A stretch of 64,000 bases of DNA from Telluria mixta (GTDB taxonomy: Bacteria; Pseudomonadota; Gammaproteobacteria; Burkholderiales; Burkholderiaceae_D). The notes below the pieces were generated by a model, which was given only the letters and a program-made list of their open reading frames with translations, was not told the DNA's origin and did not search any database. Below, piece by piece: positions 63,413 to 64,000 of the stretch; within the stretch, counting starts at the first letter, position 1, and each line of letters begins with the position of its first letter. The stretch covers positions 434,001-498,000 of the forward strand of contig NZ_CP119520.1 of NCBI RefSeq assembly GCF_029223865.1. Direction: 5' to 3'. The position numbers were made by a program, and so were the translations under genes.

Positions 63413-64000
63413 ATGCAAATCCTTGGCATCCTCATCGTGCTTGGCGCCGTGTTCGGCGGCTACCTGATGATGGGCGGCACGGCGCTGGCCATCTGGCAGC
63501 CGAACGAACTGATCGTCATCTGCGGCGCCGCCCTTGGCGCCCTCGTGCTCGCCAATCCGAAACACGTGCTGGTCGAGATGCTCGGCCAGATGAAGAAGAT
63601 CGTGGGCAAGCACAAGCACGACTCCGAATTCCAGCGCCAGCTCCTGCTGCTGATGTACGAACTGCTGCAGACGGCGGCCGGCGGCCTGAAGGCGCTCGAC
63701 GCCCACGTCGAGGCACCGAAGGACAGCCCGATGTTCCAGCGCTATCCGCTGATCCTGGAAGAGCCGAAGCTGCTGGCGTTCATCGTCGACAACTTCCGCC
63801 TGATGGCGATGGGCAAGATCAACGCCCACGAACTGGAAGGCGTGCTCGAGCAGGAACTCGAAGCCATCCACGAGGAACTGACCCAGCCGTCCAAGTCGCT
63901 GCACAAGGTGGCCGAAGGCATGCCGGGCTTCGGCATCCTGGCCGCCGTGCTGGGCATCGTGATCACGATGAACTCCGTCGGCGAAGGCGCCGACACGGCC
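63413..64000 (+). CDS. motA: Flagellar stator protein MotA (LafT-like), truncated by window edge
   Basis: The first 196 residues are present and the frame is open at the edge. It begins QILGILIVLGAVFGGYLMMG (TM1), contains the cytoplasmic loop with conserved charged residues (DNFRLMAMGKINAHELEGVL, about 124-143; this contacts FliG) and reaches TM3, with KVAEGMPGFGILAAVLGIVI. Proton-driven type by its close likeness to E. coli MotA. A motB gene is expected next. Confidence 0.92.
   Translation, partial: MQILGILIVLGAVFGGYLMMGGTALAIWQPNELIVICGAALGALVLANPKHVLVEMLGQMKKIVGKHKHDSEFQRQLLLLMYELLQTAAGGLKALDAHVEAPKDSPMFQRYPLILEEPKLLAFIVDNFRLMAMGKINAHELEGVLEQELEAIHEELTQPSKSLHKVAEGMPGFGILAAVLGIVITMNSVGEGADTA

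Noticed and set aside
1..64000. tRNA, rRNA, prophage or integrase-linked island
   Set aside because: No such gene or attachment-site duplication was seen; the only transposon-type gene is the TnpB element at the left end.

Overview
The window is GC-rich, gene-dense DNA from a betaproteobacterium, most likely Oxalobacteraceae and close to Massilia. This is inferred from the gene families, the System I cytochrome c maturation cluster, REP-type repeats and codon use; no rRNA gene is present to confirm it. I saw no tRNA, rRNA, CRISPR array or prophage.

Layout. 1-2.9 kb: a GAF-GGDEF-EAL gene cut at its 5' end by a TnpB-only IS200/IS605-type element. 3-5.6 kb: a small membrane ORF, the sulfate-binding protein gene sbp and a sigma-54 activator with almost no N-terminal domain (SfnR-like). 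5.7-14.6 kb: an MdtABC-type RND efflux operon with its outer-membrane channel. 14.6-15.8 kb: metY. 16-22.4 kb: ccmABCDEFGHI. 22.5-32.5 kb: a leftward ten-gene run of periplasmic proteins: a DUF1549/DUF1553 cytochrome, a DUF1501 Tat protein, three c-type cytochromes, peroxiredoxin, SMP-30, dienelactone hydrolase, a lectin-like protein and an HtrA protease. 32.8-36.2 kb: divergent rhodanese-like, cytochrome b561 and ScsB/DsbD-like genes. 36.5-38.5 kb: tonB-exbB-exbD. 38.8-44.5 kb: two paralogous TonB-dependent receptors with N-terminal coiled coils. 44.7-64 kb: a flagellar locus whose gene order is that of lateral (Flag-2/laf) systems, running off the right edge inside motA.

The main discovery is regulatory. 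An 18-bp palindromic motif (CTGYT-N8-RRCAG-like) occurs at seven sites that lie directly upstream of six sigma-54 (-24/-12) promoter matches. These face the RND operon, the DUF1549 cytochrome operon, the rhodanese/cytochrome b561 operon, tonB-exbBD and both receptors. Two consensus IHF sites lie between motif and promoter. One copy of the motif lies next to the sigma-54 activator gene, which makes that protein the obvious candidate regulator. The activator gene and sbp in turn carry a second element (ATAA-N6-GC-N3-N4-TTCG, with a -10 a fixed distance downstream) that also precedes ccmA and a site before ccmC; I read it as a CysB-type sulfur-limitation box.

The model, which is inference, is a two-tier circuit: a CysB-like factor controls a constitutively active sigma-54 activator, which turns on an outer-membrane uptake, periplasmic redox and efflux programme, perhaps for scavenging organosulfur compounds. 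A promoter plus two hairpins plus a perfect terminator in front of ccmC may be an attenuator or a new small RNA.
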